A stretch of DNA of 41,345 bases from Bacteroidota bacterium (GCA_005788265.1 SXYR01000096.1:1-41345), one strand, 5' to 3'; positions 29,283 to 40,926 are shown, counted from the stretch's first letter. The notes: generated by a model from the letters alone, not told the origin. Made by a program: numbers and translations.

Positions 29283-30424
29283 TCACTTGTTCTTACCCTT
29301 CTTGCAAGTATATTGATCATGGCTCCCAGCACTGCTACGATGATCAATGCAGTTCTTAATCCTACTTCATGTGCAATGAAACCAATTACTGGAGGACCAA
29401 TCAAAAATCCTGTAAATCCCACGCTGCTTACAGCCGACAACGCCACTGAAGGAGCCATTTCCCTGCTTTTTGCAGCAAGCATATAAACAATAGGAATGAC
29501 CGAAGAAACTCCAAATCCAACCATTGCGAATCCAATGATCACCATTGATGGAAAATGAAAAGACAATGAAATGAACATGCCAAATAAAATCAACAGACCA
29601 TTTGCCTTCAATATGGTGGCATGCTTAAAAGATTGCACCAGCCTGTCTCCTGCGAGTCTTCCGAGTGCCATACACATGGCAAATGCGGTGTAGCCGGTTG
29701 TACTGATTGTATTCAATTGATGGATGACTTGTCTATAATAAAGTGAGCTCCAATCTGCCATCGCTCCCTCTGACATCGCAACACAAAAGCATATGACACC
29801 CAGCAGTACCAGCTTTCTGTTTGGGAGCGTGAAAACTTTTGAACCTTCATCGCCTGCGCCTTCGTCTGGTATTAAATGGAATGCCCCAATCAAGATGATG
29901 GTGGCAGCAAAGAGCGATACTATCATAAAATGCATATCAGTGCTGTATCCCATTCGCATTGTCCAACCACTGACTGCCGCAGCGCTGAATGCCCCGATGC
30001 TCCACATCGCATGAAGACTAGACAAAATTGGTTTATGAATGCGGTGCTGAATGGCAATGCCCTGCGTGTTCATCGAAATATTTCCAAAATTCCCTATCAA
30101 TCCAAATCCAAACAACACACAGGACAATACAAATACAGTTGCGGCTGATGCAATCAGGTAAAGCGATACGGTATACAGCAAGGCGGTGGCAATGGACATG
30201 AATCTGCTGCTGAGCTGATGTACCAACCAGCCTGAAAATGGCAAGGCTGCCAAAGCGCCCAAAGGCAGCATGAACAGAACTGCACCCAGCTCAGCTTCGT
30301 TTAAATCAAACTTGTCTTTGATCTGTGGAATCCTGGATGCCCAGCTTGAAAAAATGAATCCATGTAGACAGAAGTAAGTTGAAATAACGATTCGGGGCAA
30401 TGAAGATTTTTTAAACACTTCCAA
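29273..30424 (-). CDS. MFS transporter
   Basis: 383 aa with about 12 hydrophobic segments; FSSWASRIPQIKDKFDLNEAELGAVLFMLPLGALAALPFSGWLV. Confidence 0.88.
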   Translation of the reverse strand: MEVFKKSSLPRIVISTYFCLHGFIFSSWASRIPQIKDKFDLNEAELGAVLFMLPLGALAALPFSGWLVHQLSSRFMSIATALLYTVSLYLIASAATVFVLSCVLFGFGLIGNFGNISMNTQGIAIQHRIHKPILSSLHAMWSIGAFSAAAVSGWTMRMGYSTDMHFMIVSLFAATIILIGAFHLIPDEGAGDEGSKVFTLPNRKLVLLGVICFCVAMSEGAMADWSSLYYRQVIHQLNTISTTGYTAFAMCMALGRLAGDRLVQSFKHATILKANGLLILFGMFISLSFHFPSMVIIGFAMVGFGVSSVIPIVYMLAAKSREMAPSVALSAVSSVGFTGFLIGPPVIGFIAHEVGLRTALIIVAVLGAMINILARRVRTSDQL

Positions 30425-30501
30425 AAATAAACTTTCCCAAATAAAAATCCCTGAACAAACCTAAAAGAACGTTGTTTAACTTCATGCTCCCAAAGTTTAC
30501 C

Positions 30502-31683
30502 ATGAAATATATTTTTCTGATTTTTTCACTGCTGCTTTTTTCATGCAAGAAAAATGACACAGATTGTTGCCTGCCGCCAGTAGAAACAAATCCAACCATT
30601 TCAATTGATGCACTTAGTCTGGCAGAAGGAAATACTGGAACCACTGCATTCAATTTTACCATCAAATTGAATAAAGCTTCTAGCAAAACTGTTTCGGTAA
30701 AGGTCACAACTAAAAATGGAACAGCCGCTGCACCTAAAGATTTTACCAGCCTAGACAATACGATCACCATCTCACCAGGGGAAACAACTGCAAAAGTCAC
30801 CGTTTCGGTTGTTGCCGATGAATTCAAGGAAGCAGATGAAGATTTTCAATTGATGTTATCAGAACCGACAAATGCAAGCATTGAAACCGCCATTGGTGCA
30901 GCTTTCATCATGAATGATGACACCAAATTTGAAGTTGTTGAAAATGGATATACTACTCCCAATTCCTATGCAGGTATGAATCTGGTGTGGGCAGATGAAT
31001 TCAATGGAACTTCTCTGAACGCAGAAAATTGGAATTATGATGTAGGGGATGGTTGCCCAAATTGCGGGTGGGGCAACAATGAATTACAGTATTATACAGC
31101 AGGTGAAAATCTTTATTTTCAGAGTGGAAAGATGATCATAGAAGCAAGAAAAGAAAATAAAAATGGAAAAAGTTATACTTCTACGCGATTGACTTCTATG
31201 AACAAGAAATCTTTCAAATTTGGCCGAATTGATTTTCGTGCAAAAATACCATCTGGCCAAGGCATCTGGCCTGCATTCTGGATGTTGGGTGATAATTTCC
31301 CGACAGCAGGTTGGCCTGCTTGCGGTGAGATTGATATTTTGGAAGTATTGGGGCAACAGCCGTCTAAAATTTATTCAACCATTCATTTTAAATCCGGTAA
31401 CACAAGTGCCAGAGTTGAAAAAAGCTTGGTGACTGCAACTTCACTTGCAGATGAGTTTCATGTGTACAGCATGATTTGGGAGAAAGATAAAATTAAAACC
31501 ATGGTGGATGACAAGACCATCGCAGAATTCGACCCGTCACAGGTGTCAGCAACTTATCCGTTCAACGAAAAGTTTTTCTTTATCATGAATATTGCAGTGG
31601 GAGGAAACTGGCCAGGGAGTCCGAATGCGACGACCTACTTTCCACAATTTATGATGGTGGATTACATCAGGGTATTTCAGTAA
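30502..31683 (+). CDS. Lipoprotein with Calx-beta domain and GH16 (laminarinase-like) catalytic domain
   Basis: Signal peptide with lipobox LLLFSC; Calx-beta region SLAEGNTGTTAFNFTIKLNKASSKTVSVKVTTKNGTA…; GH16 ExDxxE catalytic motif CGEIDILEVLG. ATG at 30502 preferred over ORF track start 30472. Confidence 0.92.
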   Translation: MKYIFLIFSLLLFSCKKNDTDCCLPPVETNPTISIDALSLAEGNTGTTAFNFTIKLNKASSKTVSVKVTTKNGTAAAPKDFTSLDNTITISPGETTAKVTVSVVADEFKEADEDFQLMLSEPTNASIETAIGAAFIMNDDTKFEVVENGYTTPNSYAGMNLVWADEFNGTSLNAENWNYDVGDGCPNCGWGNNELQYYTAGENLYFQSGKMIIEARKENKNGKSYTSTRLTSMNKKSFKFGRIDFRAKIPSGQGIWPAFWMLGDNFPTAGWPACGEIDILEVLGQQPSKIYSTIHFKSGNTSARVEKSLVTATSLADEFHVYSMIWEKDKIKTMVDDKTIAEFDPSQVSATYPFNEKFFFIMNIAVGGNWPGSPNATTYFPQFMMVDYIRVFQ

Positions 31684-31690
31684 AGTAAGT

Positions 31691-31948
31691 TTATTCAGCC
31701 GCACTTGCGCTCTCCAATAGAAGAGTAGCTTTGTTATTGAGCACTTCAATGAAGCCGCCTGATATATTGTAGGAGGCCGTTTTCCCTTTGTTGTCCAACA
31801 AAATTTTGATGACACCATTTTTAAGGGCGCTCACAAGTGGTGCGTGTTTTTCAAGCACTTCAAATGAGCCGGATACACCGGGAAGTTGTACTCCATATAC
31901 ATCACCCGTGTAAATCTTTTTTTCTGGTGTCAGTATTTCAATTTGCAT
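31691..31948 (-). CDS. atpC: F1F0 ATP synthase epsilon subunit (N-terminal beta-sandwich only)
   Basis: MQIEILTPEKKIYTGDVYGVQLPGVSGSFEVLEKHAPLVSAL; 85 aa; directly downstream of atpD. Confidence 0.93.
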   Translation of the reverse strand: MQIEILTPEKKIYTGDVYGVQLPGVSGSFEVLEKHAPLVSALKNGVIKILLDNKGKTASYNISGGFIEVLNNKATLLLESASAAE

Positions 31949-31968
31949 CAGTTCGTCTTATGAGTTGA

Positions 31969-33492
<1,524 letters not shown>

Positions 33493-33507
33493 TTATATTT
33501 CAGGGCG

Positions 33508-33515
33508 CAAAGGTA
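33508..33515 (-). promoter_or_regulatory. Candidate Bacteroidetes -7 element (TACCTTTG) for atpDC
   Basis: Exact TAnnTTTG on the minus strand about 40 nt upstream of the atpD start. Confidence 0.45.
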
Positions 33516-33574
33516 AGCCAGGTGCCGAGATTGTAAAAATTAATAACAATAAATTTTCTAACATTTGGCTCACC

Positions 33575-34279
33575 TCAGAGCGCCATGTACAAAAATGCAG
33601 CTAAAACGGCTCCCAGAATGGGGCCAAACACAGGTATGAAGGCATATTTCCAGTCACTTGCACCCTTGTGAGGGATGGGAAGCAAGGCATGAATGATTCT
33701 GGGTCCGAGGTCACGCGCTGGATTGATGGCATACCCAGTGGGTCCCCCCATGCTGAGTCCTATTCCCAAAACCAGCAATGCAACTGGCAAGGCGTCAATG
33801 GAGCCCAGTTTTATCTCACCTTTTTGAATGAAAAATACTCCGAGCATGAATATAAAAGTCGCAATGGTTTCAGTCATCAAATTATGGACCGGATTGCGGA
33901 TGGCAGGTCCTGTAGAAAATACTCCCAATACTGCGGCCGGATCTTTTGTAATATCAAAATGGCCTTTGTACGTGAGCCATGTAAGAATTGACCCTGCAAA
34001 AGCACCCAGAAACTGTGCAAGTATAAATGAGGGCACCAAATTCCATTCAAATTTACCTGCAACTGCCAACGCGATGGTAACTGCCGGATTAAGATGTGCA
34101 CCGCTCACATCAGCAGCAATGTATACCCCCACGAATACTGCTATTGCCCATGCAAATGCAACGACAATGAGTCCAGCGTTGTTTCCTTTTGTATTGTGCA
34201 ATGCAATATTTGCTACCACACACAACCCTAGTGTGATCAAAACTGCTGTTCCAACTAATTCAGCAATAAACGGTGTCAT
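33575..34279 (-). CDS. glpF: MIP-family glycerol facilitator/aquaglyceroporin
   Basis: Two NPA motifs: SGAHLNPAVTIALAV and GYAINPARDLGPR (D after NPAR typical of glycerol facilitators); next to glpD and glpK. Confidence 0.93.
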   Translation of the reverse strand: MTPFIAELVGTAVLITLGLCVVANIALHNTKGNNAGLIVVAFAWAIAVFVGVYIAADVSGAHLNPAVTIALAVAGKFEWNLVPSFILAQFLGAFAGSILTWLTYKGHFDITKDPAAVLGVFSTGPAIRNPVHNLMTETIATFIFMLGVFFIQKGEIKLGSIDALPVALLVLGIGLSMGGPTGYAINPARDLGPRIIHALLPIPHKGASDWKYAFIPVFGPILGAVLAAFLYMAL

Positions 34280-34314
34280 GGCAAGTATTTGAAGTTCAAT
34301 TTAAATAAAAATTT

Positions 34315-35886
34315 TCAAGGAAGATAAGTCTTTGCCAATTCCTGAAAAGATGCAACCTGCTGGTTGATCCAAGCTTCATCATGATTTAACTCCAAAGCCA
34401 TCCATTCTGCAACTTTTCTGGCAGATGAGACTGCGGCTGCCGCATCTACAAAAAGCATTCTCGATCTTCTGGCAAGAATGTCTTCAACTTGCAAGGCCAT
34501 TTCATTTCTGACGGACCAAATCAATTCTGCTTTTGTACATTCATGATCTGGATGAATCCTCTCAGACATGGTGGGATCTGCATGCATCAATTCCTGAATT
34601 TTTATTGCATCAGATCCATATACAGAAAGCAAAGTCGACTGCTGCTTTGTCTCAGTATATCCATGCAATCTCAGGTTTCTGGTGGTGCATTTCACAACAG
34701 GAAGTTTTGCTACAAAAACGGCATTGTTCAATGCATCCTTTGCCATTTTTCTGTAGGTAGTCCACTTGCCTCCAGTGATGGTAATTAGGTTCGAGGTTGA
34801 AACAATGATGGTATGGTCTCTGGAAGCAAGTGCCGTACTTTTATTATTAGATGTTTTTACCAATGGTCTCAATCCGGCAAAGACTGATTTGATATCTTCT
34901 CTAACAATTTTTTTATCGTTGTACAGGTTGAAGTGATCAATGATAAAATCAATTTCATCCTGCAAGGCGGAAGGCTCTTCACTGATTTCAAGCAATGGGG
35001 TATCAGTCGTTCCCAACACAACATAATTTTTCCATGGAACGGCAAACAACACTCTTCCGTCTTTTGTTTTGGGAATCATCAACGCATGATCGGAGGGGAA
35101 AAATTTTTTTTCAATGACCAAGTGAACTCCCTGAGAAGGCATGACAGCTGCAGGAGATGATTTATCATCCAATTCGAGAATTGCATCTACAAAGACTCCC
35201 GTGGCATTGATGACGGATTTTGATGCCACGTCATATGTTTGACCGGTTTCCTCATCTCTGAATAAGAGTCCGGACACTTTTCCATCTTTCTTTTTTAGTT
35301 CAACTACATTGGCATAATTGAGCACTGCTCCTCCCAAATCATTGGCGGTTAGTGCAAGAGCAATGACAAGTCTTGCATCATCAAACTGTCCATCTGCATA
35401 AACAATCCCGCCTTTGAGGCCGGTTTTCTGAATAGTAGGCATCCATTGAAGCAATGTTTTTTTACTCAACAGTTTGGTTCGCGATAAACTTAATTTTCCT
35501 GCAAGTATATCATACAACAACAATCCGCTTGCGTAAAAAAATTGATCGAAATAGCGATAGACGGGAATGACAAACTTCTGAATGCTAGTGAGATGTGGAG
35601 CATTGGCCAATAGGAAGCCCCGCTCCCTGAGTGCTTCAATCACCAACTTTACATTTCCTTGTGCGAGGTATCGCACGCCACCATGTACAAGTTTGGTGCT
35701 TCTGCTGGAAGTACCTTTTGCAAAATCATTTTTCTCGAGCAATAGCACTTTGAATCCCCTTTTGGCTGCATCAACTGCAATGCCCATGCCAGTTGCGCCG
35801 CCTCCAATGACAACCACATCCCATATCTTAGTTTGAGAAATTTTTTCAAACGCTTTTTGCCTCGACAACATGCTGTATGATTTCAT
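34315..35886 (-). CDS. glpD: Glycerol-3-phosphate dehydrogenase (FAD)
   Basis: [52 protein letters not shown]. Confidence 0.97.
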   Translation of the reverse strand: MKSYSMLSRQKAFEKISQTKIWDVVVIGGGATGMGIAVDAAKRGFKVLLLEKNDFAKGTSSRSTKLVHGGVRYLAQGNVKLVIEALRERGFLLANAPHLTSIQKFVIPVYRYFDQFFYASGLLLYDILAGKLSLSRTKLLSKKTLLQWMPTIQKTGLKGGIVYADGQFDDARLVIALALTANDLGGAVLNYANVVELKKKDGKVSGLLFRDEETGQTYDVASKSVINATGVFVDAILELDDKSSPAAVMPSQGVHLVIEKKFFPSDHALMIPKTKDGRVLFAVPWKNYVVLGTTDTPLLEISEEPSALQDEIDFIIDHFNLYNDKKIVREDIKSVFAGLRPLVKTSNNKSTALASRDHTIIVSTSNLITITGGKWTTYRKMAKDALNNAVFVAKLPVVKCTTRNLRLHGYTETKQQSTLLSVYGSDAIKIQELMHADPTMSERIHPDHECTKAELIWSVRNEMALQVEDILARRSRMLFVDAAAAVSSARKVAEWMALELNHDEAWINQQVASFQELAKTYLP

Positions 35887-37373
35887 GATTTACTCCATGC
35901 AAGCACTGCATGGATGGCTCTTTGCCACAAGTGGAGTTTGGATTTTTTTACTTCTTCATTCATGCTGGGGATGAATTTACCAGAGACTTTCCATTGAGAT
36001 GATATTTCTTCAACGGAATTCCAGTAACCAACCGAGAGCCCTGCGAGGTATGCTGCGCCCAATGCTGTAGTTTCAATTACTTCCGGTCTGAGCACCTGAA
36101 CTCCCAATATATCGGATTGAAATTGCATCATCAGATCATTTACTGTTGCACCTCCATCCACTCGCAGCTCTGTAATGGGCAATCCTGCATCCGCTTCCAT
36201 TGCTTTCAATACATCATAGGTTTGAAATGCAATACTCTCTAGCGTAGCCCTCGCAATATGCGCATCTGTAGTACCTCTTGTAATTCCAAAAATAGTGCCC
36301 CGTGCATGTGGATCCCAATGTGGTGCGCCCAATCCTGCATAGGCAGGAACGACCACTACTCCATCTGCATCTTTCACGGAGGCAGCAAGCTGCTGTACCT
36401 CTGATGACGAGCGAATGAGTTTTAATCCATCTCTCAACCATTGAACAGCGGCACCGGCAATGAACACACTTCCCTCCAATGCATAATTGATTTTTCCGTT
36501 TATTTTCCATGCAACGGTTGTAAGCAGATTGTTGTTTGATTTCACTGCTTTGCTGCCGGTATTCATCAACATGAAACATCCTGTACCGTAGGTATTCTTG
36601 ACCATTCCTACCCCCGTACACATTTGTCCAAACAATGCAGATTGCTGATCACCTGCCATACCGGCAATGGGAACTTCTCCCATGCCAATCGCCTGGGCAT
36701 ACCCAAAAATTTCGCTGTTGCTTTTCACCGTAGGCAGCATGCTATGCGGTATGTCCATTATTTCCAGGAGCTCTTTGTCCCAGTCCAACGTATGCAAATT
36801 AAAAAGCATGGTTCTTGAAGCATTGCTTACATCGGTTGCGTGCACTTTGCCGTCGGTCAATTTCCAAAGCAACCAAGTGTCGATGGTGCCAAAAGCCAAA
36901 TGACCCTCTGATGCCAGTTGACGGGCCCCTGCTACATGATCTAAAATCCATTTGATTTTTGTACCGGAAAAATAGGCGTCAACTACCAAACCGGTTTTCT
37001 CCTGTATCAAATTTGCATGTCCATCTTTTTTCAACACATCACAATAATCCGCAGTTCTTCTGTCCTGCCATACAATGGCATTGTAGATTGGCATTCCTGT
37101 TTTTTTATCCCATACCACAGTGGTTTCCCTTTGGTTGGTGATGCCAATGGCTGCAATATTTTCTGCTTTGAGTGATGATTTTAACAACGCCTCTTTGGCA
37201 ACACTCCCTTGGCTTGCCCATATTTCCATGGGATCATGTTCAACCCAACCAGGAGTCGGAAAAATTTGCTTGAATTCTTTTTGAGCGACGGAACAGATAG
37301 TGCCTGCATGATCAAATACAATTGCCCTTGAGCTGGTTGTCCCCTGATCTAGCGAGAGGATGAACTTTTTCAT
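35883..37373 (-). CDS. glpK: Glycerol kinase
   Basis: [73 protein letters not shown]. Confidence 0.98.
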   Translation of the reverse strand: MKKFILSLDQGTTSSRAIVFDHAGTICSVAQKEFKQIFPTPGWVEHDPMEIWASQGSVAKEALLKSSLKAENIAAIGITNQRETTVVWDKKTGMPIYNAIVWQDRRTADYCDVLKKDGHANLIQEKTGLVVDAYFSGTKIKWILDHVAGARQLASEGHLAFGTIDTWLLWKLTDGKVHATDVSNASRTMLFNLHTLDWDKELLEIMDIPHSMLPTVKSNSEIFGYAQAIGMGEVPIAGMAGDQQSALFGQMCTGVGMVKNTYGTGCFMLMNTGSKAVKSNNNLLTTVAWKINGKINYALEGSVFIAGAAVQWLRDGLKLIRSSSEVQQLAASVKDADGVVVVPAYAGLGAPHWDPHARGTIFGITRGTTDAHIARATLESIAFQTYDVLKAMEADAGLPITELRVDGGATVNDLMMQFQSDILGVQVLRPEVIETTALGAAYLAGLSVGYWNSVEEISSQWKVSGKFIPSMNEEVKKSKLHLWQRAIHAVLAWSKS

Positions 37374-37441
37374 GTGTATAAAACTGACTTTTATTTTATG
37401 GATCTAAGTAGTTATACAATTTACGATTAAATTGCAAGTCG

Positions 37442-39220
37442 ATGGAAAACTTCGTAGTATCTGCCAGAAAATACAGACCCCAACATTTTTCAACTGTGGT
37501 TGGACAAGCACATATTACCACAACATTGAAAAATGCCATCCTTCAACATCACCTGGCTCATGCCTTTTTATTTTGCGGACCCAGAGGCGTGGGGAAAACA
37601 ACCTGTGCACGTATTCTTGCAAAAACCATCAACTGTGAAAAAATTGGAAAGGATGGAGAAGCCTGTGATCAGTGCAATTCATGTCAATCCTTCAACAAAG
37701 GCGCCTCCTTTAATATTCATGAACTGGATGCCGCCAGCAACAATTCAGTGGATGATATCCGAGAATTGATTGAGCAGGTAAGATTTGCTCCCCAAGCAGG
37801 CAAGTACAAGATCTATATTATTGACGAGGTGCACATGTTGAGCGCCTCTGCATTCAATGCATTTTTGAAAACCCTTGAGGAGCCGCCCGCGCATGCAATC
37901 TTCATTTTAGCCACTACCGAAAAGCACAAAATTCTTCCCACCATTCTCTCGCGTTGTCAGATTTTTGATTTCAAAAGAATCACCCCTGCTGATATAGTCT
38001 CATACCTGGAAGAGATTGCATCCAAAGAAAAAATCAAAGCAGAAAATGCAGCCATGCAACTCATCGCTCAAAAAAGCGACGGCTGCATGAGAGATGCACT
38101 GAGCATCCTCGATAAAATTGTAAGCTTCACCAACGGACATCTCACTTACGCTTCTACATTGGAACATTTGAATGTGTTGGATGAAGAATACTTCTTTCAA
38201 TTCTTTGAACTCCTGCAAAAAGAAGATCTCCCCGGTGTATTGAGCCTGTACGATGAAATTGATCAAAAAGGTTTTGAAGGCGATACTGTATTGAATCACT
38301 TCTCTTCGTTTTTTAGAAATTTGCTGATCAGCAAGGATGCTCGATCCATTGCATTGCTGCAAACTGTTGAAGCATTCAGAAAAAAATACATCGCCACAGC
38401 AAGTCAACTTTCAACTGCTTATATCATTGGCGCACTCCATATTCTCAATGAGGCTGAAATTGGATTCAAACAGTCAAGAAACAAAAAGCTGCATGTGGAA
38501 TTCCATTTGATCAGGCTTACGTACCTGCAACAAGCGGTCAACATCCAGCCGGATGAAACTGCTTCTAAAAAAAAACGATTGGATGAGCTGAAACCAATTG
38601 CATTCAAACAAATTGGATTTAGAATCAAAGAGACCAAAAAAGAAATTGCTACCAGTGCAGTTAAATCGAATACCAATAACCAGTCTGCCAAATTGGAAAT
38701 AGCAACGGAAATCATTCAACAAAAATCAACGCTTCCACCAACTGGTTCAGCAACAACAGAAAAACCGAAAGAAGCGGGGGCTTTGAAGAAAATCAGAGAG
38801 CAGATTCTTCACAGAAAACTGGAGCCTGATGCCAGCAAGACACTGACAATAGCATCCTTGGCTGAAGCATGGAATAGCTACCTTTCTAAATTGCTTGAAA
38901 GCAACCAAGTCACCAGTCACCACAACCTGAAAACCGCCACCACGAGCTTGATCAGCGATGTTCAATTTGATGTATTTGTCAGTTCAAGGATTCAGCAGCA
39001 ATTCATTGAATCAGAAAGAATCCATCTGCTGATCCATGTACAGGAGTTTTTCAACAACCCAAAAATTCAGTTCAAAATCAGCTTGGATCCGGAAGCAGAA
39101 AAAGAGCCGGTTCAGACTGAGCAAACCCTTTCTCAGCGAGATCAATATCTAAGGATGATCGAACGCTACCCTTTGATCAAAGAAATGCGGGATCAATTGA
39201 ACCTGGACCTCGACTATTAG
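37442..39220 (+). CDS. dnaX: DNA polymerase III subunit tau (gamma/tau)
   Basis: RKYRPQHFSTVVGQAHITTTLKNAI, Walker A GPRGVGKTTCARILAK, Zn motif CEKIGKDGEACDQCNSC, IYIIDEVHMLS, LEEPPAHAIFILATTE. Confidence 0.97.
   Translation: MENFVVSARKYRPQHFSTVVGQAHITTTLKNAILQHHLAHAFLFCGPRGVGKTTCARILAKTINCEKIGKDGEACDQCNSCQSFNKGASFNIHELDAASNNSVDDIRELIEQVRFAPQAGKYKIYIIDEVHMLSASAFNAFLKTLEEPPAHAIFILATTEKHKILPTILSRCQIFDFKRITPADIVSYLEEIASKEKIKAENAAMQLIAQKSDGCMRDALSILDKIVSFTNGHLTYASTLEHLNVLDEEYFFQFFELLQKEDLPGVLSLYDEIDQKGFEGDTVLNHFSSFFRNLLISKDARSIALLQTVEAFRKKYIATASQLSTAYIIGALHILNEAEIGFKQSRNKKLHVEFHLIRLTYLQQAVNIQPDETASKKKRLDELKPIAFKQIGFRIKETKKEIATSAVKSNTNNQSAKLEIATEIIQQKSTLPPTGSATTEKPKEAGALKKIREQILHRKLEPDASKTLTIASLAEAWNSYLSKLLESNQVTSHHNLKTATTSLISDVQFDVFVSSRIQQQFIESERIHLLIHVQEFFNNPKIQFKISLDPEAEKEPVQTEQTLSQRDQYLRMIERYPLIKEMRDQLNLDLDY
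38567..38575 (+). other. A9 homopolymer within dnaX: candidate slippage/frameshift site
   Basis: In-frame TCT AAA AAA AAA CGA at codons 376-378; -1 frame stops at TGA 38584-38586, +1 frame at TGA 38589-38591. Confidence 0.5.
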
Positions 39221-39315
39221 ACCTATAAACTCTTTGTTCACAGGCCAAGCGCATTTAGTCAAATTGACGTAATTTCGGCCTTCCAATTTATTAATCAACA
39301 AACCTTATCTGCGAT

Positions 39316-40926
39316 ATGGCGGAAGTGATCAGAATGCCTCTCCTGAGTGATACCATGACGGAAGGAAAAATTGTGAAATGGAATAAAAAAGTGGGCGATG
39401 CTGTCAAAAGCGACGATGTGCTTGCCGATGTAGAAACCGACAAAGCCACTATGGAAGTGGTGGGCTATGCGGAAGGAACTCTATTATACGTGGGTGTCAA
39501 AGAAGGAGAAGCCGCAAAAGTTAACGGCATCATTGCCATTGTTGGAAAACCTGGTGAAAATATTGATGGACTGATTTCAGCCGATGCAACACCTTCTGCA
39601 CCAACTGCAGCAACACCTGCTGCCCTATCGCCTTCAACACCTCCATCCGCATCTACAAATACAACTGTGACCCCTGAACAATTGGGTGTGACTGTCATCA
39701 GAATGCCATTGTTGAGCGACACCATGACAGCTGGAAAAATTGTGCAATGGAACAAAAAAGTTGGAGATGCTGTAAAAAGTGATGACAATCTTGTAGATGT
39801 AGAAACCGACAAAGCTACCATGGAGGTAGTGGGCTATACAGACGGAACTCTGCTCCATATTGGGGTAGAGAACGGAGCATCCGCAAAAGTGAATGATGTG
39901 ATTGCCATTATAGGAAAAGCCGGGACCGACATCTCTGCATTGTTGGGTTCACTGAATGCTCCAGTCAGTCCTGTTCAGTCTGCTGCTCCAACAGCTGCAC
40001 CTGCAGAGCCTGTTGCATCCATTCCTGCTGCTGTTTCAAGTGATTCCAATGACAGCCGACTAAAAGCATCCCCGCTGGCAAAAGTGCTGGCCAAGGAAAA
40101 AGGAATTGACCTTTCTACCATCAATGGATCTGGTGACGGTGGAAGAATCATCAAAGCCGATATCGACAATTTCAAATCCTGCAAACCTGCCTCTTCTCAT
40201 GCTGCGGTTCCTGTATTTACTGCAAAACCGGTTCTCTCTGGGCAAGAAGGCTACACGGATACACAGCTTACTTCCATGCGCAAAACCATTGCGAGAAGAT
40301 TGGGCGAAAGCATGTTCACTGCTCCTCATTTTTATCTGACCATGGAAATTTGCATGGACAATGCCATTCAAGCCCGTCTACAGATGAACGAAGTGAGCCC
40401 TACAAAAATATCTTTCCAAGACATGCTGATCAAAGCCTCTGCACTTGCTTTGAGACAGCACCCAGCAGTCAACAGCAGCTGGATGGGGGATTTCATCAGG
40501 ACCTATAATCATGTTCATATTGGATCTGCCATTGCCTTGCCTGAAGGATTGATTGTGCCTGTATTGAAATTTGCTGATCAAAAATCACTTTCTCAAATTG
40601 CAGCGGAATCTAAGGAGCTCTACGACAAAGCAAGAAATAAAAAAATACAACCACAGGAATTCACCGGCAACACATTCACCATTTCAAATTTGGGAATGAT
40701 GGATATTGATGAATTTACTGCCATCATCAATCCACCTGACAGCTGCATCCTTGCAGTCGGCAAAATCAAGGAAGTGGTGGTGAAAAAGGGAGAGGGATTT
40801 GGAACAACCCAGGTGATGAAACTAACCTTGAGTTGCGACCACAGAAGTGTGGATGGTGCAGTAGGCGCATCCTTCCTACAAACACTGAAGAAATACATGG
40901 AGAATCCAATTATGATGTTGGTTTAA
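39316..40926 (+). CDS. pdhC: Pyruvate dehydrogenase complex E2 (dihydrolipoyl acetyltransferase), two lipoyl domains
   Basis: Two DVETDKATMEV lipoyl motifs, PSBD (RLKASPLAKVLAKEKGIDLSTINGSGDGGRIIKADI), catalytic CDHRSVDGAVGASFL. Substrate assignment inferred. Confidence 0.92.
   Translation: MAEVIRMPLLSDTMTEGKIVKWNKKVGDAVKSDDVLADVETDKATMEVVGYAEGTLLYVGVKEGEAAKVNGIIAIVGKPGENIDGLISADATPSAPTAATPAALSPSTPPSASTNTTVTPEQLGVTVIRMPLLSDTMTAGKIVQWNKKVGDAVKSDDNLVDVETDKATMEVVGYTDGTLLHIGVENGASAKVNDVIAIIGKAGTDISALLGSLNAPVSPVQSAAPTAAPAEPVASIPAAVSSDSNDSRLKASPLAKVLAKEKGIDLSTINGSGDGGRIIKADIDNFKSCKPASSHAAVPVFTAKPVLSGQEGYTDTQLTSMRKTIARRLGESMFTAPHFYLTMEICMDNAIQARLQMNEVSPTKISFQDMLIKASALALRQHPAVNSSWMGDFIRTYNHVHIGSAIALPEGLIVPVLKFADQKSLSQIAAESKELYDKARNKKIQPQEFTGNTFTISNLGMMDIDEFTAIINPPDSCILAVGKIKEVVVKKGEGFGTTQVMKLTLSCDHRSVDGAVGASFLQTLKKYMENPIMMLV
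39325..39564 (+). repeat. Lipoyl domain copy 1 of an intragenic tandem duplication
   Basis: VIRMPLLSDTMTEGKIVKWNKKVGDAVKSDD…; aligned without gaps to the copy 369 nt downstream. Confidence 0.9.
39694..39933 (+). repeat. Lipoyl domain copy 2 of an intragenic tandem duplication
   Basis: VIRMPLLSDTMTAGKIVQWNKKVGDAVKSDD…; by hand count about 18 differences over 80 residues from copy 1. Confidence 0.9.

Noticed and set aside
31546-31818. 90-aa minus-strand ORF spanning the GH16/atpC junction
   Set aside because: Overlaps atpC and antisense to the GH16 C-terminus; both real genes are well supported.
33828-34292. 154-aa plus-strand ORF antisense to glpF
   Set aside because: glpF NPA motifs are unambiguous; antisense product is Ala/Thr-rich shadow coding.
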